Origin: an uncultured Acidobacteriota bacterium
GTDB taxonomy: Bacteria > Acidobacteriota > Blastocatellia > Pyrinomonadales > Pyrinomonadaceae
Assembly (NCBI GenBank): GCA_946480545.1
Contig: CAMLKY010000014.1
Coordinates: 1-12,929 of the forward strand
Direction of reading: 5' to 3'
DNA: 12,929 nucleotides
Numbering within the stretch: position 1 is the stretch's first letter; each line of letters begins with the position of its first letter. The translations under genes were made by a program, and so were the position numbers. Below, one piece after another: positions 6,552-12,929 of the stretch. The notes under the pieces were generated by a model. The model was not told the origin of the DNA. It saw nothing but the letters and a program-made list of their open reading frames with translations, and searched no databases.

Positions 6552-8126
6552 ATGCTGCCGCGATTTCCCCTTATTCGCCTTCTTTGCACTCCTTCCCTAA
6601 AAACGCGCACTCTCGCTATCGTGCTCACCGCTGTTGCGGTCTCGAGCGTCGCCGCGTCGGACATACAGCAGGCTAATGGCGATGATGTTCGCTCGCTCCT
6701 ACGTCAGGGGCAGAAGCTTGTTCAAAAGGGCGATTACGGCGAAGCCGAGAAGGTCTACAAGCGAGCGATCGGGCTCGACCCAGGGCACTCGGGAGCCAAG
6801 CTGAAGCTCGCCTTTGTCTACGTCAAGCAGCGGCGTCTTCGCGAGGCCTATGATCTTTCATTCCCCGTGGCAAGGGCCGAACCAAAGAACTCGCAAGCGT
6901 TCGCGGTCCTCGGGGCCACACTGCTGGGTGCCGGAAAGTTTCGTGAGGCTCGTACCATCTTTTTCAACGCTATCCGACTTAACCGGCGTGAGGCGCTGGC
7001 CTGGGCGGGTTACGGGATGCTCGACTTTTATGAGAACCGTATCTTTGAGAGCCTGAGCAGCCTGAAAGAGGCGGTATTCCTCGACGCCGACGAGCCCGAT
7101 TACTACTTTGCTCTCGCCCAGGTTTCATCGCGTGCCGAGCAGTACAAGGAAGCTGCCGACGCATACCACCGCTTTCTGACCTTGTCACGTAACACGGACG
7201 ACGATCGCCGCCAGCGGATCAAGGGGCTTATCAGTTTTCTTCGCTACCTCGGTCAGAAAAAGACTTTGTATGTAACCGGAGGCGAGGCCGAGACGACTGT
7301 TCCGATCCAGGTTATCGGTAACCGTCCGGTCATTGAACTCTCGGTAAACGGACTTGATGAGCCGCTGCGGTTTGTTCTCGATACCGGATCAGGGATCTCA
7401 GTGATCTCCGAGGAGACGGCCAAGCGACTCAAGATCGAGCCGGTGACACGCGGCGGCTACGCTAAAGGTATCGGCGGCGACGGCCGCTTTGAGATAGTGT
7501 ACGGGTTTCTGAGAGAGGTCGAGATCGGGCAGGTCGACATTCGAAATGTGCCCGTCTACATTCGAAAGTTTCATAGCGACGGGGACGACATCGACGGCTA
7601 TATCGGTCTCTCGCTGATATCGAAATTTCTAACGACTCTCGATTACGGTGCACACACGTTTACATTAACGAAGAAAGATTCGGAGGGCCTCGCCGGTGTC
7701 CGCGACGCTATCTCTTTGCCGCTCCGTCTCACATCCAGCGGGTTTCTTAGCGGGGAAGTAACGCTCGAGGGAATCGAGGAGCCGCTCAACTTTATCGTCG
7801 ACACCGGGGCCAGCGTTTCGGTAATTTCTCACGACGTCGCAAGCTCGGAGCCGGTCAGCTCGTTCGCGAAGACTGAAAGGATGAGGGTGATAGGCTCGGC
7901 CGGCGTAACCGACGATGTGCCGTCGTTTCTACTGCCGCGAGTCAGTTTCGGGTCGCACTCGCGAAAGAGCATCACCGCGATTGCGCTCGACCTGGACATG
8001 ATCAACGAAGCCTCCGGATTCGAGCAGGCCGGCATCCTTGGCGGTAACTTCCTGCGGAACTACCGAATGACCTTCGACTTCAAGAACTCGAAAGTCACAT
8101 TCGTGCCGATCAGCCAGGAACAGTAG
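6552..8126 (+). CDS. TPR protein with two retropepsin-like aspartic protease domains
   Basis: A 524-residue protein, probably exported or membrane-anchored, since residues 18-36 form a hydrophobic segment ending in VAAS. Residues about 45-215 hold TPR-like helix pairs (for example KGDYGEAEKVYKRAIGLDPG). Two retropepsin-like domains follow. The first has D277-T-G in FVLDTGSGISVIS, a glycine-rich flap region GIGGDG (307-312) and the hydrophobic-Gly motif GYIGLSLI (349-356). The second has D417-T-G in FIVDTGASVSVIS, a flap-like region near 447-452 and AGILGGNFL (493-501). Single retropepsin domains work as dimers with one Asp from each; here both halves are in one chain, so an internal pseudo-dimer like pepsin is possible (inference). 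The second copy is shorter between the DTG and the flap. Substrate unknown. It sits 35 bp after ogg and 11 bp before the PIN gene. Confidence 0.88.
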   Translation: MLPRFPLIRLLCTPSLKTRTLAIVLTAVAVSSVAASDIQQANGDDVRSLLRQGQKLVQKGDYGEAEKVYKRAIGLDPGHSGAKLKLAFVYVKQRRLREAYDLSFPVARAEPKNSQAFAVLGATLLGAGKFREARTIFFNAIRLNRREALAWAGYGMLDFYENRIFESLSSLKEAVFLDADEPDYYFALAQVSSRAEQYKEAADAYHRFLTLSRNTDDDRRQRIKGLISFLRYLGQKKTLYVTGGEAETTVPIQVIGNRPVIELSVNGLDEPLRFVLDTGSGISVISEETAKRLKIEPVTRGGYAKGIGGDGRFEIVYGFLREVEIGQVDIRNVPVYIRKFHSDGDDIDGYIGLSLISKFLTTLDYGAHTFTLTKKDSEGLAGVRDAISLPLRLTSSGFLSGEVTLEGIEEPLNFIVDTGASVSVISHDVASSEPVSSFAKTERMRVIGSAGVTDDVPSFLLPRVSFGSHSRKSITAIALDLDMINEASGFEQAGILGGNFLRNYRMTFDFKNSKVTFVPISQEQ

Positions 8127-8137
8127 ACTGGTGATGG

Positions 8138-8596
8138 ATGAAGCTCAGCCTCTATCTTGAGACATCAGTGATCGGCTCCTACCTGGATGCCGGTGATCCT
8201 TTTCGCCGCGACCTCACGATCCGCTGGTTCGAGCACGAGCTCTCCGAGTATCGCTCCTGCATTTCGCTTCTCGTTCGCCGCGAGCTGGAGCGTGTCGACG
8301 AGCCGCATCGTGCCGGTTACATGAAGATCATCGAGCCGTTCGAGATGCTCGAGTTCCCGGACGAAGCCGCGATCCTGGCCGAAGGTTACATTTCACGTGG
8401 GATCTTTCACCGCAAGTTCATCGCAGATGCTTTCCACGTGGCTTTGGCCTCGATACACAAGGTCGATTACCTCGTGACATGGAACTTCGGACATCTTGCG
8501 AATGTCCGAAAGCAGGCCCGCATCCGACTCTTCAACACCGCCGCCGGGTTTTTCTCGCCCGCAATAGTCACGCCCGAGTTCCTCGTACATAGCTAA
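8138..8596 (+). CDS. PIN-domain protein, probable VapC-like ribonuclease toxin
   Basis: A 152-residue PIN-like nuclease. The first strand reads LYLETSVIGSYLD, with E8 in the place of the usual first Asp, as in the subgroup starting YLET. E49/E51 (RRELERV) is a candidate second acid, D97 lies in IADAFHVALAS, and YLVTWNFGHLAN (111-122) has Asn where other PIN proteins have a fourth acid; this WN..H pattern is usual for the subgroup. These acids bind the divalent metal used to cut RNA. It begins 11 bp after the protease gene, with no clear ribosome site, so it may be translationally coupled. A small gene 39 bp downstream looks like its antitoxin. PIN fold is confident; a toxin role rests on family and context. 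Confidence 0.83.
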   Translation: MKLSLYLETSVIGSYLDAGDPFRRDLTIRWFEHELSEYRSCISLLVRRELERVDEPHRAGYMKIIEPFEMLEFPDEAAILAEGYISRGIFHRKFIADAFHVALASIHKVDYLVTWNFGHLANVRKQARIRLFNTAAGFFSPAIVTPEFLVHS

Positions 8597-8635
8597 TCTT
8601 GCTTCGACTGCCGAATCAGGCTTTACTATTCATAG

Positions 8636-8896
8636 ATGTACCGACGACCGAAGTTTTTGGAGGTCCTGCTGGATATCAGACGCGAGATGGCCCGCGACGC
8701 CGATTATGACACCGAGCTGTTTGCCGAGATGCAGGGCCAGGGCTACGTGCGCTTCCGCGTCGCCGAGATGGTGCGAGCAGGGCGTGTCGGCGAAGGTCAG
8801 GCCGCGCACAGTTTGTCTTACGCGGACGACGAACGTTCCAATGGCTCGCAGCCGGACGGAAGCCGAAAGCGACCAGTGACGCCAAAGAAAGCATAG
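8636..8896 (+). CDS. small protein, candidate antitoxin partner of the PIN protein
   Basis: An 86-residue basic protein. The first third (MYRRPKFLEVLLDIRREMA, then DADYDTELFAEM) resembles from memory the short proteins beside PIN genes of this subgroup, with a pattern of K-x4-L-x2-I-R-x3-A and a Tyr-Asp pair; I could not test this by search. The remainder (about 50-86) is polar, rich in Arg, Ser and Lys, and probably disordered. The order toxin then antitoxin is the reverse of the usual one. Codons 30-45 show AEM twice, on a 9-bp direct repeat 39 bp apart. No ribosome site precedes ATG 8636, but TACTAT at 8624-8629 could act as a -10 for a leaderless message (speculative). The opposite strand also has open frames here, so coding status is moderate. 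Confidence 0.55.
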   Translation: MYRRPKFLEVLLDIRREMARDADYDTELFAEMQGQGYVRFRVAEMVRAGRVGEGQAAHSLSYADDERSNGSQPDGSRKRPVTPKKA

Positions 8897-8929
8897 AGAT
8901 ACTTCACACCCTGGTTCACCTGTAGAGAG

Positions 8930-9508
8930 ATGAAGAGATACGTGGTTTCGTGCCTGCTGATCGCGGCCGTTGTCGGGACCGCTGGTGCGTACTTCTTTTA
9001 CAAATACTGGGAACACCGACACGATGCCCTGATCGTCCGGCAGGCGCACATCTACAGGCTCGACGAGCGCCTCGTGTGGAGTTTGATATACGAGGAGACC
9101 TGGTTTCGCGAATGGATGATCGGCGACGCCGACGAGATCGGCCTGATGCAGGTTACGCCGCTGGTCGCTCGCGAGTGGGCGCGGCAGACAGGGTTTCGCG
9201 AGTTTGAAAGGCAGGCCAATGAGAACGTTGTCGAATTCCTTAGCGATCCCGAACGCAACATCCAGGTTGGATGCTGGTATCTCGAAAAAGTGCGTGAGCC
9301 GTACCGCGGGCGCCCGGCGGAAACCGCGATGATGCTCGCCGCCTACAACGCGGGTCCGAGCCGCGTGGAGGAGTGGACGAGCGGTGTTGACGCGGGCCGG
9401 CTCTCCGAGGCGGACTTCGTCTCGCGGATTGGGATCGCATCGACGCGGAGCTACGTCACTTCCATCCTCGCACGCTATCGTTCCGACCAGAGCATACTCG
9501 TGAAATGA
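8930..9508 (+). CDS. membrane-anchored lytic transglycosylase (SLT domain, GH23)
   Basis: Cleaves the glycan strands of peptidoglycan with formation of 1,6-anhydromuramic ends. The 192 residues start with one membrane segment (about 4-26), which anchors the enzyme facing the periplasm. The SLT domain follows: LIYEETWFRE with catalytic E56 in the E-[ST]-x-F position, EIGLMQVTP (69-77), the AAYNAGPSRV motif (137-146) and a final Tyr/Arg-rich helix (SYVTSILARYR). Length fits a minimal GH23 enzyme with no extra domains. AGAGAG directly precedes ATG 8930, rather close for a ribosome site. Its last codons overlap the amidohydrolase start by 4 bp (ATGA), pointing to translational coupling. The specific glycan preference cannot be read from the sequence. 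Confidence 0.9.
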   Translation: MKRYVVSCLLIAAVVGTAGAYFFYKYWEHRHDALIVRQAHIYRLDERLVWSLIYEETWFREWMIGDADEIGLMQVTPLVAREWARQTGFREFERQANENVVEFLSDPERNIQVGCWYLEKVREPYRGRPAETAMMLAAYNAGPSRVEEWTSGVDAGRLSEADFVSRIGIASTRSYVTSILARYRSDQSILVK

Positions 9509-10779
9509 GGATCCTCGCTGCCGACCACCTGCTGCCTATTTCTTCGACCCCGATCGCTCGCGGGGCGATCGTCATGAACGGCGACCGGATCGTCGATGTC
9601 GGCGAACTTGATGTTATCGCTCAACGCTTCCCTGAAATCCCTGTCAAGGATTTTGGCGAGGCGGCGATCGTGCCGGGATTTGTGAACTGTCATTCGCATC
9701 TCGAGATCACGGCGATGCGAGGAGCGCTCGACTCGGTCGAGCACGATTTTAAGTCGTGGCTTCTCAAGCTGAACGAGCTGCGTTCGAATCTTTCAGACGA
9801 AGAGATAACATCGTGGGCTACAGCCGGCGCAATGGAAGGGGCCCGCGCGGGCGTGACGTGCTTTGGCGATATCGGCCGCTTTGGCGAGGCTGGACTCAGA
9901 GGTCTCAGGCAAGTCGGATTACGCGGCGTCCTGTTTCAGGAGACCGAGTTTTCGCCGGACAATGCCACCGCCGAAGGCGACTTTGCAAGACTGATCGAAA
10001 AATTCGAAACACTCCGCGAGCAGTCGACTAAACTTGTCGAGGTCGGCCTTTCACCACATTCGCCGTACACCGTAAGCCGCAGGTTATTTGAGCTGATCGC
10101 GCGACACGCGATGGACAACGAAATTAAGCTGACCATTCACGCGGCGGAATCGGTCGAAGAAGATCTGCTCCTGCGTAAGGGGCAAGGATTCTTTAACCAG
10201 TTCTATCAGCGGATGGGAGTCGTGTGGGAATGTCCCGAGTGCTCACCCCTGGAGTTTCTGTCGCGCACCGGCATCCTAGCCGCTAAGCCGCTGCTGGCGC
10301 ATTGTGTGAATGTGTCGGACGCGGACATCGATCTGATCGCTGAGAGCGGTTCAAAGATCGCCCATTGTCCGAAGTCGAATGCGAAGTTCGGGCACGGCTA
10401 TGCTCCGCTCGAGCGGTTTCTTGAACGCGAAGTCGAGGTCGGTCTCGGAAGCGATTCGGTGGCAAGCAACAACATCTGCGATCTGCTCGAGGAATCTCGG
10501 TTCGCTGCGCTCGCCGCACGAAACCGGTCCGAGCGTCGCAGATTCGTGTCGGCACGTGAGGTTCTGGAATTGGCTACCCTCGGTGGAGCGAAGGCTTTGG
10601 GGCTGGACTACAAGATCGGAACGCTCGAAGCCGGAAAGCAAGCCGATATCGCGATCGTCTCGCTCGATCATTCGCAGCGGCCTGTCTATGACATCGAGGC
10701 CGCGCTGGTATTTTCATCTCACGCACGTCACGTCGTAACTACTATCGTTGCAGGCGAGGAAGTTTACTCCGCGGGCTGA
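9505..10779 (+). CDS. amidohydrolase of the aminofutalosine/MTA deaminase-chlorohydrolase superfamily
   Basis: Metal-dependent hydrolase (424 residues) of the COG0402 type, usually deaminating purine-like or related ring compounds in the cytosol. Metal ligands are in place: H63-S-H65 in NCHSHLE, H212 with E215 in IHAAES, H266 in LAHCVNV and D317 in GLGSDSVASNN. H185 lies in the conserved GLSPHSPY. Small beta-sandwich segments flank the barrel (about 1-55 and 370-424; DIAIVSLD). The group includes 5-methylthioadenosine/S-adenosylhomocysteine deaminase, aminofutalosine deaminase (menaquinone route) and triazine hydrolases; I cannot choose among them. A W-E-C-P-E-C sequence at 241-246 adds a CxxC. 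The ATGA overlap with the transglycosylase gene implies coupling. Its 3' end overlaps the convergent Sco gene by 16 bp. Confidence 0.87.
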   Translation: MRILAADHLLPISSTPIARGAIVMNGDRIVDVGELDVIAQRFPEIPVKDFGEAAIVPGFVNCHSHLEITAMRGALDSVEHDFKSWLLKLNELRSNLSDEEITSWATAGAMEGARAGVTCFGDIGRFGEAGLRGLRQVGLRGVLFQETEFSPDNATAEGDFARLIEKFETLREQSTKLVEVGLSPHSPYTVSRRLFELIARHAMDNEIKLTIHAAESVEEDLLLRKGQGFFNQFYQRMGVVWECPECSPLEFLSRTGILAAKPLLAHCVNVSDADIDLIAESGSKIAHCPKSNAKFGHGYAPLERFLEREVEVGLGSDSVASNNICDLLEESRFAALAARNRSERRRFVSAREVLELATLGGAKALGLDYKIGTLEAGKQADIAIVSLDHSQRPVYDIEAALVFSSHARHVVTTIVAGEEVYSAG

Positions 10780-11675
10780 GTCGGTTGACCCTCACCCGCA
10801 GTCCTCATCTCACGGATCAGGTCGTTCACGGTCCACTCGTTGCCGGCAAATATCTTTGTCACCTTGCCATCCGGTGCGATCACTGCCGTACGCAGCGAAT
10901 GATTTATCTGGGTCTTGTCGTTCTCATCCACTTCATAACGCAATCCGAAAAAGTCAGCGATCTTTCGCACCTCGGCGTCCGTGCCGACGGCGAGTTGCCA
11001 GACACTGAAATCCGGTTTCGCGTCTTTGCCGAGATAGCCAAGGCCGTAGGACCGAAGTTTATCGGGTGTGTCATTCGCCGGGTCGAACGAGATGCTGAGC
11101 AATCGGTATCTGTCTTTCGCCTCAGGCTCGGCCATGATCCGGTTGGCCGCGTCGCTGAAGTTCGTCGACATCTTGATGCAGTAGTCCGCGAGCGGGCAAC
11201 GTGCGTAGATGAAAGTGATCGCGAGCGGATGACCGCGAAAATCCTTTAGCGAGATCTTCTTTCCGTCCTGGTTGGTCAATGTGAAATCCGGGACCTCTTT
11301 TCCGACCTGAGCGAACCGGTCATCGACAGGCGGCGTCGGCTGTCCGGGCTGCACGGCGGCAATTATTCCGATCTTCTCTAGCCAGTACGGATCTTTCGCG
11401 CTGTTGTCGACGACCAGCTCGGCACGGATCTCAGATCCGGGAAGCAGATCGTCCCATACCCACGTTTCATGGATCGGAAAATCCATCGTCATCGCAGGCA
11501 TGTAACCAGGGATCTCTTCGTGCTCGATCTTCGCGCTTTTCTTATCGCGATCGACCGATACGACCTTTCCCTTTAACGGGTAACGCTTCGGTTCTGCGGT
11601 GGGTCCCTGCGTCGTGTTCTGCTGGCAGGCCGAGACGAACAATGAGATTGATAAAAGCAGTATGAATTTTCGCAT
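10764..11675 (-). CDS. lipoprotein with CusF-like copper-binding domain fused to SCO1/SenC domain
   Basis: Periplasmic copper protein, probably delivering copper to, or reducing thiols of, cytochrome oxidase during assembly. The 303 residues open with a lipoprotein signal (FVSAC, lipidated C17). Residues about 31-105 form a CusF-like domain with the signature EHEEIPGYMPAMTMDF; Met and His there suit Cu(I) binding. Residues about 118-293 form the thioredoxin-like SCO1/SenC domain: DFTLTNQDGKKISLKDFRG, then C160-PLADY-C166 and the copper-binding histidine H259 (NHS). The usual Sco motif is CxxxC; here five residues separate the cysteines. The frame is open up to 11831, but that part reads through a repeat copy, so ATG at 11673-11675, directly before the signal, is chosen. 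Its last 16 bp overlap the amidohydrolase on the other strand. No strong ribosome site is visible. Confidence 0.9.
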   Translation of the reverse strand: MRKFILLLSISLFVSACQQNTTQGPTAEPKRYPLKGKVVSVDRDKKSAKIEHEEIPGYMPAMTMDFPIHETWVWDDLLPGSEIRAELVVDNSAKDPYWLEKIGIIAAVQPGQPTPPVDDRFAQVGKEVPDFTLTNQDGKKISLKDFRGHPLAITFIYARCPLADYCIKMSTNFSDAANRIMAEPEAKDRYRLLSISFDPANDTPDKLRSYGLGYLGKDAKPDFSVWQLAVGTDAEVRKIADFFGLRYEVDENDKTQINHSLRTAVIAPDGKVTKIFAGNEWTVNDLIREMRTAGEGQPTQPAE

Positions 11676-11730
11676 GGATGTGAAATGAGATTCTTGCAGA
11701 AGGGGGTGAGAGTAAGCAAGGCAGCCTGCA

Positions 11731-11750
11731 GCGCGACCGAAGCGCAGGAT
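11731..11750. repeat. partial repeat related to element C
   Basis: GCGCGACCGAAGCGCA (11731-11746) matches 4035-4050 at 15 of 16 bases, and both are followed within a few bases by AGGAT. It appears to be a degraded flank of the same dispersed element, 34 bp away from repeat copy D. Confidence 0.45.
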
Positions 11751-11784
11751 CCCAAACGCTTTACGCCGCGGAAGCCAGGGCGTT

Positions 11785-11810
11785 GCAGTCAAGATGCCTG
11801 CGCTCCAGTC
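11785..11810. repeat. dispersed 26-bp repeat, copy D
   Basis: Matches repeat arm B (2164-2189) at 22 of 26 bases in the same orientation; the shared part includes ATGCC[C/T]GCGCTCC. A small hairpin GTTGGC/GCCAAC (11812-11817 and 11827-11832) lies just right of it. It is intergenic between the transglycosylase and Sco genes, 110 bp upstream of the Sco start. The rest of this gap (11676-11850) shows no gene or clear terminator. Confidence 0.6.
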
Positions 11811-11850
11811 CGTTGGCGAGATACCTGCCAACAGTTGCTCCTGCGGGTTG

Positions 11851-12929
11851 TTACCGCCTCTTCAAACCCTCGTCGTATAACAGTTGATACATCCGGTAGT
11901 TCGACATGACGCGGTAGACGTAATCTTTCGATTGTGAGAACGCGATCTCGGGAATGTAGCGCTCGGGCTCATCGGACTTTGATCTCGCGAGCCAGCGCGC
12001 CATGTTGTCTTCGCCGCCGTTGTAGCTTGCGGCGACGGCCGCCGGTTGGTGCGGGAACTGCTTGAAAAGATTTGCGGTGTAGTGCGAACCGAACAGGATG
12101 GCGGTCGCGGGGTCGTAAAGGTCATCCTGGCGAAATCCTCGCGCTGAAGCTCGCCGGCGATACGCGTGGCGGTGGTCGAGATGAACTGCATCAGGCCACG
12201 TGCAGCAGCGTACGATTTGACGTCGGGGCGGAAGCGCGATTCCTGTCGCATGATCGCGAGCAGGAACCTCGAATCGACATTTCTCGGAGGTGCGAATCGT
12301 TGAAGGTCGTCCGCAAACGGTGCCGGGTAAGCCAGGCCGGCGAGATCCGCGGGGAAGAGACCGACCTGGTAATCTGCGGGGGCCTTCCACGTCGATTCGA
12401 CAAATGCCGATCCCCTGTACGCCGCGTCACCACGCGTGTAGAGGACGGCAAGGGTGTAATCGAAATCAGGCTTCGATTGACCCGACCGCGGACCGGCGAG
12501 CTCGAGCTCCGGAGCGGCCTCGTCATACAAACCCAGAAAAAGCAATTCGTCTGCGGCGCTCGGGCGAACGGGTGCCTCGACCGCGGACCGCCGTCCTAAC
12601 TCGAGAAGCTTATGAGATGGAGCCGAGTACGCCGGCAGTTTGGCGTAGACGGCCTTAAGTCTCTCCAGGATCTTCTCGCGCTCCGGGACTGAATCGGTAA
12701 GCCTCGCCAGCGCCTGAAGATTTTTTCGCACGGCGTCACTGTTTCCAGCGATACCGTTGCTCAACGAATTTACTTTCGCAGCGACCGCAGCACGAGACCT
12801 GTCGTCATTCGACATCATGCGCAGACGCTCAGTCGCTCGCCATCCGTGGTACTCGTTGCGACCGTCGGGTATCTCCAGATAGAGCTCGACCGCTTCGTCG
12901 TACCGGCGCAACTGCTCAAGTGCGTATGC
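11851..12929 (-). pseudogene. soluble lytic transglycosylase (Slt-like, GH23), frameshifted and cut by the window edge
   Basis: The N-terminal part enters from the right edge, where upstream codons (AYALEQLRRYDEAVELYLEIP) show the gene begins outside. Residues encoded from 12929 to about 12300 form a helical, TPR-like region as in Slt70-type enzymes. The catalytic domain follows: LLAIMRQESRF with the Glu codon at 12240-12242, then AAARGLMQF. After ...LQREDF (near 12132) the frame is lost; the rest of the domain continues at once in another frame as RQDDLYDPATAILFGS, AASYNGGEDN, and a normal end KDYVYRVMSNYR...DEGLKRR at 11851. Restoring one base at 12131-12132 (TTCGCC to TTCCGCC on this strand) joins the two parts exactly. 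It is either a recent real mutation or a sequencing or assembly error; the uninterrupted remainder suggests the latter or a very young event. If corrected it would be a normal periplasmic transglycosylase. Confidence 0.85.

Noticed and set aside
5854..10779. The plus-strand cluster as an undescribed defence system
   Set aside because: A PIN nuclease next to a protease with TPRs is suggestive, but the flanking Ogg2, transglycosylase and deaminase are housekeeping types, and nothing (NTPase, effector-sensor pair, mobile context) supports a joint defence role.
11676..11831. Longer Sco start at 11831
   Set aside because: The added 52 residues read through repeat copy D and would bury the lipoprotein signal, which begins cleanly at MRKFILLL.
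12072..12599. Plus-strand frame of 175 codons
   Set aside because: Antisense to the Slt-like gene, with no recognisable motif.

Overview
The window reads as bacterial chromosome: moderately GC-rich, tightly packed housekeeping genes, no phage or plasmid genes, no tRNA or rRNA, no CRISPR array. The gene set suggests a Gram-negative-type (diderm) bacterium, because there are two lipid A deacylase-like outer-membrane barrels and a lipidated periplasmic Sco protein. The style of several proteins (CusF-Sco fusion with a CPLxxYC motif, TPR plus retropepsin-like protease, dispersed GC-rich repeats of the 'RGHPAC' type) makes Acidobacteriota, perhaps Blastocatellia/Pyrinomonadaceae, my best guess. 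That taxonomy is inference, not something I could test.

Layout. Minus strand, left part (1-5560): read in the direction of transcription, dacB (PBP4-type DD-carboxypeptidase), an intrinsic terminator and a repeat element, murJ (lipid II flippase), a 121-bp nested inverted-repeat element, a gamma-carbonic-anhydrase-like protein, and two tandem PagL-like lipid A deacylase paralogs. The second paralog lacks its last codon(s) at the window edge. A divergent intergenic region (5561-5853) carries outward promoter candidates on both strands. Plus strand, middle part (5854-10779): a close-packed run of six genes, namely an archaeal-type 8-oxoguanine glycosylase/lyase (Ogg2), a TPR protein with two retropepsin-like domains, a PIN-domain protein, a small antitoxin-like protein, a membrane-anchored lytic transglycosylase, and an amidohydrolase of the aminofutalosine/MTA deaminase superfamily. 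Spacing is 4-bp overlap to 39 bp, so one transcript is likely. Minus strand, right part (10764-12929): a CusF-Sco copper lipoprotein converging on the amidohydrolase with a 16-bp overlap, an intergenic stretch holding another repeat copy, and a soluble lytic transglycosylase broken by an apparent one-base deletion and cut by the window edge.

How the genes fit together. The main theme is the cell envelope: lipid II export (MurJ), peptidoglycan trimming (DacB, two GH23 transglycosylases) and lipid A modification (PagL pair). The Sco protein points to respiratory copper-enzyme assembly. The plus-strand cluster is functionally mixed and I see no single pathway in it.

The least ordinary features are a dispersed 26-bp repeat family in four copies (one pair forming a nested hairpin, one abutting a terminator, one overlapping the murJ stop codon), the double retropepsin domain in one chain, and the frameshifted transglycosylase. 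I did not find convincing evidence of a wholly undescribed multi-gene system.
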